Origin: an uncultured Methanobrevibacter sp.
GTDB lineage: Archaea; Methanobacteriota; Methanobacteria; Methanobacteriales; Methanobacteriaceae
Direction of reading: 5' to 3'
Assembly: GCF_902770715.1 (NCBI RefSeq)
Contig: NZ_CACXTS010000021.1
Coordinates: forward strand, 1 to 59,876
DNA: 59,876 nt
A program made the translations under genes and the position numbers. Every line of letters starts with the position of its first letter. Position 1 is the first letter of the stretch. Shown here piece after piece: positions 32,745 to 42,631 of this stretch. Under the pieces are notes generated by a model. It was given only the letters and a program-made list of their open reading frames with translations. It was not told where the DNA came from and did not search any database.

Positions 32745-35573
32745 ATGAATAATTTTAAAAAATATTTAATTATTTTTTCGATAATCATGATTTTTTTTGT
32801 CATGGTAGGATTGGTTTCTGCTAATGAAAATTCATCTGATGTTTCTATAATGGAAAATTCAGACATTATTGTTACTAATTCTACTGATCAAATACAAAAT
32901 AATATATTAAATACAAATGAAGAGGATATTCAAAGTGCCGATAATGAATCCTGCAGTCTTCAGGATAGTGAAAATAAGCCTGCCAATGTCAAGTTTTTAA
33001 CCAAAAGTGAAGAGTATACATCCGGAAACCTAGTCTATAAGCTAAAAGTTTATGACATATTCACTTCCAATGGAATAAATTATCTGGAGCCAAGATATAA
33101 CTCCATTATCAAATTGAAGGTATTTACAGGAACTGCCTACAAATGCTATTCAGGTTCTGTTGGCAATGATGGCACAGTTTCAGTGAAACTGCCGAGTATG
33201 GCTTTGGGAAATCATAAGGTCGAAGCTTATTTGGATAATGTTAAACAGGCTTCCTCCACATTGAAGATTACCAAATCAAAAACTAAAGTCTATGCTATAG
33301 CTACAACATTGAAATTCAAGAAAGACACTTATTTTAAAATTAAAGTATTGGACAGCCACAGCAATCCGGTTTCCAATGTAAATCTTAAAGTGAGTGTCTA
33401 CACAGGTAAAAAATTCAAGACATATACTGTAAAGACAAATTCTAAAGGTATGGGAAAGTTAAAAACCAGCAAATTATCACTAGGAACACATAAGGTAATC
33501 ATCAAAACAAGCAATAAACACTATTCAATATCCAAAACATCAAAAATAATAATCAAATCAAAAGTTGTCAAAAAGGCAAAACAGCTTTACTCATCAGCTC
33601 CGGTCTCCACATTAAAATATAAAGACAATTCTTATTATAAATTTAAGGTAAGCGACGCTTATAAGGACATGGTTAAAAATATCTATATTAAGGTCAAGGT
33701 TTTCACTGGCAAAAAGTTTAAAACATATTCAGTTAAAACAGATTCCCAAGGGGTTGCAAAGTTCAACACTAAAAAGTTATCTATAGGAACTCATAAGATT
33801 GTCATTAGCCCAAACGATACCAAAAACTACAAGCTCAACAAAAGTTCCAAAATCATAATCAAAAAAACCATTTCATCCAGCAAGATTGTGCCTACAAAGT
33901 TGCTGTCCATTCAGTATTATCCAAAAGGGTATAGCTATTTTGCAAAATTGAAATGGTCTTCTAAAACTGGTACTGAATATCAGGTTTTAAGAAAAACGGC
34001 TGATGAGTTTAAGGTAATATCAACTATTAAATCGAATTCAAAAAATGCCGTATTTTATGATGAAATAGGTGAAAATGATACATTTATCTATTCCGTTAGG
34101 GAAATCATTAAAATCGATGAAAAAAATAAGATGATTGGGCCATATGATGCGGAAGGCTTGAAGCTAATTAATAAGGTTAATGTAGATGTTGACTTCCAAA
34201 ATCTGATGGCAAATATCACTTGGAGCAAAATGGAAAATGCAACTAAATACATTATTTTTAGAAAAATTGGTGAGGATGGAGAATTTAAGTCAATTGGTTC
34301 TGTAGGTGCAGATGTTTTATCATATGTTGATTATTATTATAAGTCAGTAAAACAGTTAAGAACAATAATTGATTCAAAGACTTTTGTTGACCCAAGTTTT
34401 AATTCTTTGCATTATACGGTTCGTGCTTGTATTGCAAATAATGATAAGATAAGTTACGGTTTATACTTGAAAGAGGGTGATTTCCACTTGGAAGCTCCAA
34501 GCATTGTATTGCTTGTTAACAATACTATTAAATGGGGATCTGTGCCCAATGCTGAAGGTTATTTGATTCTTAAAAGGAACGATGGAGACGATGAATGGCA
34601 AATGATTGGTCAAGTACCTCAAAAAGGGTCCACCACCATCAGCTTTGAGATTGGCTGCACTGATTATAATGCATCCTATTCCGTAAAAGCGTATGCCAAT
34701 AAAAACGGGGAAATAGTCTATAGTGATTTTGATAAGGGATTTAGCTTAAAGAAATATTCTAAAAACAATAATGAATATAGAATTTTGTATTTCGGAGATA
34801 GTATCACTTACGGTTCACCTTATAAATCTCAATCAACCAGACATATCTTTTCTATTCCTCATAGAGTAGCCCAATTGCTTGGCTGCGTATATTATAATCC
34901 CTCCATTCCAGGTTCAACCTATCATGACTTGGGCCAAAAGAACGGAGTGAACATTGAAAATACTAAATATTACAGGTACAGAATATGCAGAGAGGTTGTG
35001 GATGCAATATCCATGGGCCAATATCCGGGAAATTGGGAAAGCTTAGACACTGCTCAAAATAGTGAAGGTAAGACCAATACCACTATTGAAGACTATAACA
35101 TTGTTGTCTTGGCTGCTGGAACTAATGATTATCTGGATAATTCTGAATTGGGCTCACAAGACAGCAATGATACATCAACTTTCAATGGTGCATTCAATCA
35201 TATTATGGATAAAATCGAAAATGCAAGTAAAAACCGTGTTGAAAGAGGTGAAAGTCCTATTAAGGTAGTATTTGTTGATTTGTATTACAGTGACCGTACT
35301 TACACTATAAAAGAATTACACAATAGGGATATAACTCCAAATGAAATAGGATTGACATTGACTGATTATCAAAATGAATTAAATAAGCAGTTTGCAAAAT
35401 GGGAAAATACAAGCGAATATCTATCTTTCCATAAGTTCCAAACAAGAGATTATGACATTGTAAACCAACATAATTGTCCTTATACTTCATCAGATAATTT
35501 GCACTTTACAAAATATGTTTATGGACAATATGGAAATGCATTTGCTAATTTCCTTGTTGAAAATGTTTTTTAA
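32745..35573 (+). CDS. Adhesin-like surface protein with C-terminal SGNH/GDSL esterase domain
   Basis: This protein of about 942 residues has a signal peptide (YLIIFSIIMIFFVMVGLVSA). Three Ig-like/Big repeats of about 90 residues follow, marked by KVFTGKKFKTYSVKT, LSIGTHKIVI and KSSKIIIK, then fibronectin-like segments. The C-terminal 260 residues form an SGNH hydrolase: ILYFGDSITYG (nucleophile Ser), the Gly block at IPGSTYHDLG, AAGTND, and the catalytic DNLHF. It is probably displayed on the surface or secreted and may deacylate a carbohydrate or wall polymer. GGAGG precedes ATG 32745; an in-frame TTG at 32742 is also possible. Adhesin-like repeats are common in Methanobrevibacter, but an attached SGNH esterase is less so. 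Confidence 0.82.
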   Translation: MNNFKKYLIIFSIIMIFFVMVGLVSANENSSDVSIMENSDIIVTNSTDQIQNNILNTNEEDIQSADNESCSLQDSENKPANVKFLTKSEEYTSGNLVYKLKVYDIFTSNGINYLEPRYNSIIKLKVFTGTAYKCYSGSVGNDGTVSVKLPSMALGNHKVEAYLDNVKQASSTLKITKSKTKVYAIATTLKFKKDTYFKIKVLDSHSNPVSNVNLKVSVYTGKKFKTYTVKTNSKGMGKLKTSKLSLGTHKVIIKTSNKHYSISKTSKIIIKSKVVKKAKQLYSSAPVSTLKYKDNSYYKFKVSDAYKDMVKNIYIKVKVFTGKKFKTYSVKTDSQGVAKFNTKKLSIGTHKIVISPNDTKNYKLNKSSKIIIKKTISSSKIVPTKLLSIQYYPKGYSYFAKLKWSSKTGTEYQVLRKTADEFKVISTIKSNSKNAVFYDEIGENDTFIYSVREIIKIDEKNKMIGPYDAEGLKLINKVNVDVDFQNLMANITWSKMENATKYIIFRKIGEDGEFKSIGSVGADVLSYVDYYYKSVKQLRTIIDSKTFVDPSFNSLHYTVRACIANNDKISYGLYLKEGDFHLEAPSIVLLVNNTIKWGSVPNAEGYLILKRNDGDDEWQMIGQVPQKGSTTISFEIGCTDYNASYSVKAYANKNGEIVYSDFDKGFSLKKYSKNNNEYRILYFGDSITYGSPYKSQSTRHIFSIPHRVAQLLGCVYYNPSIPGSTYHDLGQKNGVNIENTKYYRYRICREVVDAISMGQYPGNWESLDTAQNSEGKTNTTIEDYNIVVLAAGTNDYLDNSELGSQDSNDTSTFNGAFNHIMDKIENASKNRVERGESPIKVVFVDLYYSDRTYTIKELHNRDITPNEIGLTLTDYQNELNKQFAKWENTSEYLSFHKFQTRDYDIVNQHNCPYTSSDNLHFTKYVYGQYGNAFANFLVENVF

Positions 35574-35592
35574 AAAATAATATTAAAAGGAT

Positions 35593-35618
35593 TGTAGAAA
35601 TTCTACAGCCCTTTTTTT
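35593..35618. terminator. Palindromic terminator between convergent genes
   Basis: TGTAGAAATTCTACA (35593-35607) is a perfect palindrome with a one-base centre, followed on the plus strand by a run of seven or eight Ts. It lies between the ends of the adhesin gene and the minus-strand transporter, so it may serve both. A similar palindrome occurs before the ABC-transporter operon at 42647. Confidence 0.7.
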
Positions 35619-35629
35619 TATTTTAACGA

Positions 35630-36745
35630 TTAATCGCTTATATCATAATCATCAATGATGATGTAATCAAATTCAGGATGTTTTGCTTTAATTTTAGATA
35701 TAATTTCTCCTTTAACCTTTTCACGGTCGGCATCAAAATCGACAATGATGTCGAAAGTCGCCATCTTTGACTCCTCGTTGACAATGAATCCGTGGACTTC
35801 AAGGACCTCATCATATTTTGAGGCGATTTCATACAGTTCATCGCGAACATCCTTGTATTCGTCATTTCTTGAATATATTCCGAAAGTCAGTATGATTGAG
35901 AACTCCTCATAAATCTTATATGCAAGGTTTCTTGTCAGGGTATGGATTTCATGTGCTGTCAGGTCATCATCGACTTCAATGTGGACTGACCCCTGCATGT
36001 CCTCAGGCCCGTAGTTGTGAAGGCTCAAATCATATGCGCCGTAGACGCCGGGAACCTCACAGATTGAATCCTTGATCTTGCGGGAGAGTTCGGAATCGAC
36101 CCTTGCCCCGATCATGCTGTCGAGGGTTTCCCTCAGCATGTCGATACTTGCCTTGATGATTACGATTGAGATTATGACTCCCAGAATCCCTTCAAGGGAG
36201 ATTCCATAGAATATGGAAATGATAGCCGCAATCAGTGTTGAAAGCGAGAGTATTGCATCAAAGAACGCATCGCTTCCGGATGCAACAAGAGCCTGGGAGT
36301 TGATTTTTTCCCCAACGCCCTTCACGTATCTTCCAAGCGCGAACTTGACGAGAACAGCAACGGCAATTATGACCAGTGAAACGGTTGTATATGATGTTAC
36401 GTCCGGATGGAATATCTTAGGCCATGATTCCATAAGTGCAGTAACCCCTGCCCATAGTACAATGGCTGCAATTATTACGGATGAGAAGTATTCAATACGC
36501 CCGTATCCGTAAGGGTGGTCCTTGTCCGGAGCCTTTCCAGCAAGCTTGGTTCCTATGATAGTTATGATGGAAGACAGCGCATCGGTCAGGTTGTTGACTG
36601 CATCCAATGTGATTGCAATGGAGTTAACAAGGATTCCGATTGTAGCCTTGAATGCCACCAGAATCAGATTAACGACAATGCCTATAATGCTTGTTCTAAC
36701 AATTTTTTCCTGCCTTGTCATGATATTAACTTTATCCGATTCCAT
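35630..36745 (-). CDS. Cation diffusion facilitator (CDF) metal efflux transporter
   Basis: This 371-residue CDF protein has six transmembrane helices, for example RTSIIGIVVNLILVAFKATI and SVIIAAIVLWAGVTALMESW, and a cytoplasmic C-terminal domain. The metal site residues of TM2 are in LDAVNNLTDALSS (Asp48, Asn52, Asp55) and those of TM5 in SGSDAFFDAI (Asp-x3-Asp). Aspartates instead of His suggest the Mn/Fe-type branch of CDF antiporters rather than Zn. The acidic C-terminus is longer than usual. No Shine-Dalgarno is obvious at ATG 36745; the start at residue 9 is an alternative. It faces the glutathione peroxidase gene across a 118-bp divergent promoter region. Confidence 0.88.
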   Translation of the reverse strand: MESDKVNIMTRQEKIVRTSIIGIVVNLILVAFKATIGILVNSIAITLDAVNNLTDALSSIITIIGTKLAGKAPDKDHPYGYGRIEYFSSVIIAAIVLWAGVTALMESWPKIFHPDVTSYTTVSLVIIAVAVLVKFALGRYVKGVGEKINSQALVASGSDAFFDAILSLSTLIAAIISIFYGISLEGILGVIISIVIIKASIDMLRETLDSMIGARVDSELSRKIKDSICEVPGVYGAYDLSLHNYGPEDMQGSVHIEVDDDLTAHEIHTLTRNLAYKIYEEFSIILTFGIYSRNDEYKDVRDELYEIASKYDEVLEVHGFIVNEESKMATFDIIVDFDADREKVKGEIISKIKAKHPEFDYIIIDDYDISD

Positions 36746-36808
36746 AAATAAATCTTAATATTTGAGATTTTTTAAATAAATGCCATATAAACTATTCAGA
36801 TTGCTAAC

Positions 36809-36816
36809 TTTATATA
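36809..36816 (+). promoter_or_regulatory. TATA box of the glutathione peroxidase gene
   Basis: TTTATATA lies about 50 bases before the ATG at 36864, giving a predicted short leader that contains AAAAAGGTGA as ribosome binding site. Confidence 0.5.
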
Positions 36817-36863
36817 TCATGAGGTATTAAATATGCATAATTAATTAAAAAAGGTGAATCAAT

Positions 36864-37403
36864 ATGTCAATATATGATTTTGAAGTAAAGGATGGCGAAG
36901 GAAACATGGTTTCCCTTTCCCAATACAAGGATAAAGTATTGCTTATAGTAAACTCAGCAACCAAATGCGGATTCACTCCACAATACACAGAACTGAACGA
37001 AATCTACGCAGAATTCAAGGATGAAGGCTTTGAAATCCTTGATTTCCCATGCAACCAGTTCGGAGGTCAGGCTCCTGGAACAACCGAGGAGATCACTGAA
37101 GTCTGCAGGTCAAAATGGCTCGTGCCATATACAATCTTCGACAAGATTGACGTGAACGGGGAAAACGAAGTTCCATTGTACGCATACCTCAAGCAGGAAC
37201 AGCCCTTCAAGGACATTACAGGCAAGGGCGCAACAAAACTTAAGCTTGTTCTTAAAGCCGTCGACAGGCACTACAAGGACAACGATGACATCAAATGGAA
37301 CTTCACCAAGTTTCTGGTGGACCGCCAGGGAAATGTCGTTCAAAGGTTCGAACCTACCGAAGACTTAAATGATGTAAAAGAAGCCGTAAAGGCTCTTTTA
37401 TAA
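36864..37403 (+). CDS. Glutathione-peroxidase-family thiol peroxidase (Cys type)
   Basis: This 179-residue GPx-family enzyme has the peroxidatic Cys35 in SATKCGFTPQY, encoded by TGC and not by a selenocysteine TGA. The rest of the tetrad is Gln69 in FPCNQFGGQ and Trp145 with Asn146 in KWNFTKFLVDR. Cys63 and Cys81 are candidates for a resolving cysteine, so it probably uses thioredoxin-like donors rather than glutathione, which methanogens lack. It would detoxify peroxides. A strong GGTGA precedes the ATG. A T-run follows the stop, and the next gene is unrelated. Confidence 0.9.
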   Translation: MSIYDFEVKDGEGNMVSLSQYKDKVLLIVNSATKCGFTPQYTELNEIYAEFKDEGFEILDFPCNQFGGQAPGTTEEITEVCRSKWLVPYTIFDKIDVNGENEVPLYAYLKQEQPFKDITGKGATKLKLVLKAVDRHYKDNDDIKWNFTKFLVDRQGNVVQRFEPTEDLNDVKEAVKALL

Positions 37404-37494
37404 CTTTCTTTTTTTTATCTTAATATAAACTATTTATATAAACAGTTCAAAATATATGATTAAATAACTCTTTTTAATTTATAAACGTGGAATT

Positions 37495-39891
37495 ATGGCA
37501 AAGGGAAAGATAGGAAAAAAGATTGAGGATTTGAAATACGCCGCAATCAATAGCTGGATATACTACAACTATTATCATGGCGACATTGATGAGAATCTCG
37601 TTTATGTCGAATCGGTAAACGGCAAGGATTTCTCGGGAAACGTATTCCGGATTGTCGAGGAACTCACAAAGGGGGACTACGGTAAACTCAAGATAGTAGT
37701 CTATGCAAAAAAGGAAATCCAGCCTATGATAAGGCAGCTGCAGAAAAACTACAGTCTTGACATTGAAAAGATCGTTTCAAGCAGGATTGCCGGAACAAGA
37801 ATCATGGAAAAGGCAAAATACATCATCACGGATGCTGCCCTCTACCATAAGTTCGTAAAGCGTCCCGGACAGATTGTTATAAACACCTGGAGGGGGACTT
37901 TCCTTAAGACCATAGGAAAGGACAACAAAAAGGAACAGTTCAAGGTTTCAAGCCTGCAGCAGGTGCTGTTCGCCTCAGACTATCTTCTGGTGCCAAATGA
38001 ATTTACAAAGGACAGGATTCTATCCGCCTACATGATGGATAAGATATATCCTGGAAAGCTTCTCTACTGCGGAAATCCCAAGAATTATCCATTCTTCAAG
38101 CAAAATGATTTGAAGGACGAATTGGGATATGGGGGCAAGGAAGTATTTGCCTATATGCCCAACTTCAAGAATCTGGCACTGTTCAGGGATTCGAAAACCC
38201 GGAAAAGGACTTTTGAAAAAATACTTAAAGAAATTGATGCCAGTCTCAATGACAGTCAGGTCATGCTTTTCCAGTTCTATAATTCCTATTCTCATATCAA
38301 AATCGATTTCGATAAGTTCAGGCATATTGAACTCTTCCCTGAAGGCTATGAAAAGTATGATGTTTTAAGCATTGCCGATGTATTGGTTACGGACTATTCG
38401 GGAGCCATCTTTGATTTTGCAAATACTCAAAAAAAGATAATCCTCTTCAACTATGACGAGAAAAAGTACGGCAGGATTCACGGACTTTACGTTCCACTGG
38501 ACGAGCTGCCGTTTGTAAAAACAGACAATATACCAGATTTGATCGGGGAATTGAATTCGCCTAAGGATTATGACGACAGCGAATTTCTTAAAACATACTG
38601 TCAGTTTGAAGGCATTGACGCCGCAAAGGACTTATGCAGGCACATCTTCAGCCATGAAAACGTTTTAAAGGAGGAAAAGATTTCAAATCCAAACAAGAAT
38701 ACTATCGTTTTTGCAGGAGCGCTTATGAAAAACGGAATGACCTCATCGCTTCTGAATCTGCTTTCGGCAGTCGACTTAAACGACCACGACTATTTCATTT
38801 CATACAGGGCATGGGCCAAGAATATCAGGAGATATTTCCCTGAAGTCAAGGATTCGATACCTGAAGGCATTGAACTTATGCCTCTTAGAACTGCAATCAA
38901 TCCAACTCTCAAGGAATACTTTGCGCTGAACAGATTCATCAAACCAAGCAACAGGAAAGGCGAGTTTCCTAAGGATTTGGAGAGGCTGTTCAAAAGGGAA
39001 CTGTCAAGATCATTTTCAGATTTCAGATTCGACAACTACATTCATTTTACAAGCTATGGAATTGAGGAGATACTCCTGTTTTCCCAGGCGCAATCAAACA
39101 AAATCATATGGGCTCATGGAAACATGGTCTGGGTAATTGATGACGGAATGGGAAACTATCCGACACTGAATCATGCATACAATGCATATGATAAGGTTGC
39201 TGTCGTTTCAAAAGAGACAATAGGAAACATTTCTGAAATATCCGGCAAAAGCGACAATATCCATGTTGTTCCCAACATCAACAACTACCTGGAGATACTC
39301 GACAATTCACAAAAGGATATTGAATTCGATGACGATACCATCATGATGTGCTCAAATCCCGGCGGTATCAGGGGCGTTCTTGAAAGCCCTGCCAAAAAGT
39401 TCATTACAATAGGAAGGTTTTCGGAAGAAAAGAACCATCATATGCTTCTTAAGGCCTTTGATGAATTCTGTGACGACTATCCGGACACCCAGCTTATCAT
39501 TATCGGAGGATACGGTCCGCTGTATTTCAGAACAAGACGATTTGCCGAAAAGTTAAACCACAGCAGGAATATTACAATAATAAGGTCTGTGTCCAATCCG
39601 ATGCCGATATTGAAGGAATGCGATTTGTTCATCCTTCCGTCAACACGTGAAGGCTGGCCGATGACTGTAATGGAAGCGAATACATTGGATGTTCCTGTAA
39701 TGACATCAAAGATAGGTGGAACAGACTGGATTGAGGAATATGGAGCGTACCGTTTTGACAATACCATTGATGGAATCGTAAAGGCGTTTCATGATTATAT
39801 GGAGGGCAATGTAAAGACCGACATTCATATTGATTACGGCAAATTCAATGAAGATATTCTGAATAGCTTTTATGATTTGTTGGATAAATAA
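37495..39891 (+). CDS. CDP-glycerol glycerophosphotransferase fused to GT4 glycosyltransferase
   Basis: This 798-residue protein has two enzyme halves. The first 375 residues are TagB/TagF-like: YVESVNGKDFSGNVFRI, INTWRGTFLKTIG, VTDYSGAIFDFANT. The second half is a GT4/GT-B glycosyltransferase: TIGRFSEEKNHHMLLKAF, LIIIGGYGPL and ILPSTREGWPMTVMEAN. It probably transfers polyol-phosphate and sugar in making a surface polymer or glycan, at the cytoplasmic membrane face. The next cluster includes a second, truncated version of this protein at 40830 and two glycosyltransferases at 44985-47410. The ribosome binding site is weak (GTGGAAT). Confidence 0.82.
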   Translation: MAKGKIGKKIEDLKYAAINSWIYYNYYHGDIDENLVYVESVNGKDFSGNVFRIVEELTKGDYGKLKIVVYAKKEIQPMIRQLQKNYSLDIEKIVSSRIAGTRIMEKAKYIITDAALYHKFVKRPGQIVINTWRGTFLKTIGKDNKKEQFKVSSLQQVLFASDYLLVPNEFTKDRILSAYMMDKIYPGKLLYCGNPKNYPFFKQNDLKDELGYGGKEVFAYMPNFKNLALFRDSKTRKRTFEKILKEIDASLNDSQVMLFQFYNSYSHIKIDFDKFRHIELFPEGYEKYDVLSIADVLVTDYSGAIFDFANTQKKIILFNYDEKKYGRIHGLYVPLDELPFVKTDNIPDLIGELNSPKDYDDSEFLKTYCQFEGIDAAKDLCRHIFSHENVLKEEKISNPNKNTIVFAGALMKNGMTSSLLNLLSAVDLNDHDYFISYRAWAKNIRRYFPEVKDSIPEGIELMPLRTAINPTLKEYFALNRFIKPSNRKGEFPKDLERLFKRELSRSFSDFRFDNYIHFTSYGIEEILLFSQAQSNKIIWAHGNMVWVIDDGMGNYPTLNHAYNAYDKVAVVSKETIGNISEISGKSDNIHVVPNINNYLEILDNSQKDIEFDDDTIMMCSNPGGIRGVLESPAKKFITIGRFSEEKNHHMLLKAFDEFCDDYPDTQLIIIGGYGPLYFRTRRFAEKLNHSRNITIIRSVSNPMPILKECDLFILPSTREGWPMTVMEANTLDVPVMTSKIGGTDWIEEYGAYRFDNTIDGIVKAFHDYMEGNVKTDIHIDYGKFNEDILNSFYDLLDK

Positions 39892-39949
39892 TACTTTTTG
39901 ATAAATATTAATAAGCATTAAATAAATATATATTCTTAAAGGTGTTTTG

Positions 39950-40375
39950 ATGTATAAAAAAATTTTACTCCCGACTGACGGATCAGGCTATGCTGACCAG
40001 GAAATTGATAGAGTAACCAAATTGATAGCTGATGACGGTGAGATAATCGTATTGTCTGTTGCCGGAAAATTGACTTCAAGCGCTTTTCAAAGCAGAAAGC
40101 ATATCAGGGAAGTCAATGCAGGCATGCTGAATGAAGCTAAAGGAATTGTAGCCAAAATGAAGAAGAAATTCCCTGAAGGCTATAATGTCAAGACAATGGT
40201 TAAAACTGGTTTTCCAGCTGAAACCATCAATGAGGTTGCAGAAAAAGAGGGTGTTGAATTAATCGTTATTTCATCATCCGGAAAAAGTGGTCTTCACAAG
40301 TTTATCATTGGAAGCGTAGCTGAAAAGGTATTGAAAACTGCAGAAATTGATGTGCTATTGGTTCATAACAGCTGA
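39950..40375 (+). CDS. Universal stress protein (UspA family)
   Basis: This 141-residue UspA-fold protein has the N-terminal strand KKILLPTDGSGYA and the ATP-binding motif VISSSGKSGLHKFIIGSVAEKVL (G-x2-G-x9-G-S type), so it probably binds nucleotide. Such proteins act as stress-related regulators or chaperones. ATG 39950 lies next to GGTG at 39941; the in-frame TTG 39947 is dropped. It stands between two surface-polymer genes and is not obviously linked with them. Confidence 0.85.
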   Translation: MYKKILLPTDGSGYADQEIDRVTKLIADDGEIIVLSVAGKLTSSAFQSRKHIREVNAGMLNEAKGIVAKMKKKFPEGYNVKTMVKTGFPAETINEVAEKEGVELIVISSSGKSGLHKFIIGSVAEKVLKTAEIDVLLVHNS

Positions 40376-40398
40376 TATTATTTAAGGAGAGTATGTGA

Positions 40399-40797
40399 AT
40401 GGAAATGGATATAAAGAATATGGCTATAATTGCAGTGATTGCATTATTGATCATTGCAGGCGGTGCTTTTGCATATATTTCCATGACCAAGACCGTAACC
40501 AAAATAGAAATCACATGCAATGATACAATCCAGAATGGTGATTACATTTCAGTTATCCTCAAGGATGACTACAGAAACGTCATTCCAGACCAGGTCATTG
40601 ATTTGAAAATTTTGGATGATTCCGGATGGGCTCATAAGTATAATGTGACAACAGATGAGATGGGCAGAGGATACATTCAGGTTGTCGGCTTTGACAATGG
40701 AAACTACACTGTTCATGCCACCCTTAATGGAACACTATTTTTAAAAGAATCACACAGCAATCGTGCATTCCAAGTAAATGATGGATATTCATATTGA
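40399..40797 (+). CDS. Membrane-anchored Ig-like domain protein
   Basis: This 132-residue protein has one N-terminal transmembrane helix (MAIIAVIALLIIAGGAFAYI) and an extracellular beta-sandwich-like domain (IEITCNDTIQNGDYISVILK; DEMGRGYIQVVGFDNGNYTV), similar to the Ig-like units of Methanobrevibacter adhesins. The ATG follows directly after an in-frame ATG-TGA pair (40393-40398), with AGGAG upstream. It lies 23 bp after the universal stress protein gene and may share its transcript. A likely structural surface role; no catalytic motif. Confidence 0.6.
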   Translation: MEMDIKNMAIIAVIALLIIAGGAFAYISMTKTVTKIEITCNDTIQNGDYISVILKDDYRNVIPDQVIDLKILDDSGWAHKYNVTTDEMGRGYIQVVGFDNGNYTVHATLNGTLFLKESHSNRAFQVNDGYSY

Positions 40798-40829
40798 TTT
40801 ATCCATTAACCTTATTTTTTTGTGATAGG

Positions 40830-42521
40830 ATGGGCTTTATAGATAAATTCAGAAATTTAAATGAATGCAAAACAAATTCGGCCATTTATGATGCGTATTA
40901 TAATTCCAGAATAGAGGATGATATGGTTTACATTGAATCCCGTAACGGATTTGATTTTACAGGAAACCTCTTCAGGATTGTTGAGGAGCTTTCTACAGGC
41001 AAATACGGAAACTTTAGGATATATGTCTATGCAGAAAGCCATGTCAATGCAAAGATTGAAGAGTATGGAAAAAACTATGGCTTGAATATCCATGAAGTCA
41101 TAAATTCAAAGGATAAGGCCTGCGAAATCATGCATAAGGCAAAATATGTCTTTACAGACTCAGGAATCAGAAACAAGTATGTAAAAAAGCAAGGACAAAT
41201 ATTCATAAATACATGGCACGGAACAATACTGAAGCTTATGGGCATTGACAATTCACATGAAAGGCTCACCATGGGAATCATACAGAGATCCCTTCTCTTT
41301 TCAGATTATCTTATATTTCCTAGCAATTACCTAAAGGAAAGGCTTCTCAAATCATTCATGCTTGAAGATGTTTATCCGGGAAAGATTTTGCTTGAAGGAT
41401 ATCCGAGAAACAGCGTTTTTCTTGATGAATCAAGGTCTATGGAGTTCAAATCAAAATTTGGCCTGGAAAATCATGAAATATTCATATACATGCCTACATT
41501 CAAGGGATTGGTTGACAACAGAAAGGATGAAAAGCAAAAAGGTGAAGTCAGCGAATTTCTAAAGGAGATTGATGAAAGCTTGAATGACAACCAGGTCTTG
41601 TTTGCAAAGCTGCACCCCTACAATACCCAAAAAATAGACTTTGATAGATTTACCCATATCAGGCCGTTTCCAAAGGGTTTTGAGATATATGATATAGTCA
41701 ATATGGCGGATTGCCTCATCACCGACTATTCAAGCGTATTTTTTGACTTTGCAAATACAAGGCGCAAGATCATCATATTCAATTATGATGAGGAAGAGTA
41801 TCTGTCTGACCGTGGATTCTATTTCCCGTTATCCGACCTTCCGTTTCCGAAGGTTCAGACAGTCAGTGACCTGATTAATGAAATGAACTTGCCCAAGGAT
41901 TATGATGACACACAGTTCGTAGAGAAATTCTGCCAATATGAACGCCCTGATGCAGTTGAATATATATGCGACACCATATTCAACGGAATGGATTCATGCA
42001 GGTTCGAAAGCGTTGACAACGGCAGGCCCAATGTGCTGCTTTTTGCCGGAGACTTCACAGATAATGATTCCGTAGACAATATGATCGAATATATCGAAAG
42101 CATTAATCCTGAAAGGTACAATGTTTTTGTAACATTCTGCTCATGGAAAGAAAACATAAGGCAAAATCATGAAAGCGTTTTCAATAGAATCCCCGAAGGC
42201 GTAGGGGTTCTTCCGTTTGCAAATAACCTGTTCCCGACAATAAAGGAAAAGCTTGAATACAATAAATTGTATAAAGGCAGCGAAGAATGCTATGACGATT
42301 CAATGAAAAGCTTCTTTAAAAGAACATTTGACCTCCAGTTCGGCAACCTGAACTTTGAATATATTGTAAGCTTTGATTCAAGCGACTTCAACCAGAACCT
42401 GACATTCGATAGTGCCTGCGACAACTTTTACCTGCTTTCAGATTCAAATTCAAAGGTCGAAAAAATCATCGGCGGGGATAGTGCAGCCTCAAATCTTAAA
42501 GACCTTCCGCTTTTAGATTAA
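40830..42521 (+). CDS. CDP-glycerol glycerophosphotransferase with truncated GT remnant
   Basis: This 563-residue protein starts at ATG 40830 (GATAGG before it); a longer frame from 40794 is discarded. Residues 1-385 are TagB-like, parallel to the gene at 37495: YIESRNGFDFTGNLFRI, INTWHGTILKLMG, ITDYSSVFFDFANT. The remaining 175 residues match the first part of the GT4 half of that gene (FAGDFTDNDSV, WKENIRQNHESV, NNLFPTIKEKLEYNKLYK) but end before the donor-binding domain. The glycosyltransferase half therefore looks non-catalytic. The first half still appears complete, with the conserved His in NTWHG that in the paralogue is replaced by Arg. Confidence 0.82.
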   Translation: MGFIDKFRNLNECKTNSAIYDAYYNSRIEDDMVYIESRNGFDFTGNLFRIVEELSTGKYGNFRIYVYAESHVNAKIEEYGKNYGLNIHEVINSKDKACEIMHKAKYVFTDSGIRNKYVKKQGQIFINTWHGTILKLMGIDNSHERLTMGIIQRSLLFSDYLIFPSNYLKERLLKSFMLEDVYPGKILLEGYPRNSVFLDESRSMEFKSKFGLENHEIFIYMPTFKGLVDNRKDEKQKGEVSEFLKEIDESLNDNQVLFAKLHPYNTQKIDFDRFTHIRPFPKGFEIYDIVNMADCLITDYSSVFFDFANTRRKIIIFNYDEEEYLSDRGFYFPLSDLPFPKVQTVSDLINEMNLPKDYDDTQFVEKFCQYERPDAVEYICDTIFNGMDSCRFESVDNGRPNVLLFAGDFTDNDSVDNMIEYIESINPERYNVFVTFCSWKENIRQNHESVFNRIPEGVGVLPFANNLFPTIKEKLEYNKLYKGSEECYDDSMKSFFKRTFDLQFGNLNFEYIVSFDSSDFNQNLTFDSACDNFYLLSDSNSKVEKIIGGDSAASNLKDLPLLD

Positions 42522-42631
42522 TCAATTACTTTTCATTTTAAAACTTTATTTTCATTCAAGAAATTAATAATTAGTTTACTTTTTTTATTAAATCTTTCAA
42601 TTTAAAAATAAATACATAAATAATAAAAAAG

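Noticed and set aside
36864..37403. Selenocysteine glutathione peroxidase
   Set aside because: The active-site codon at 36966 is TGC (Cys), and no in-frame TGA is present.
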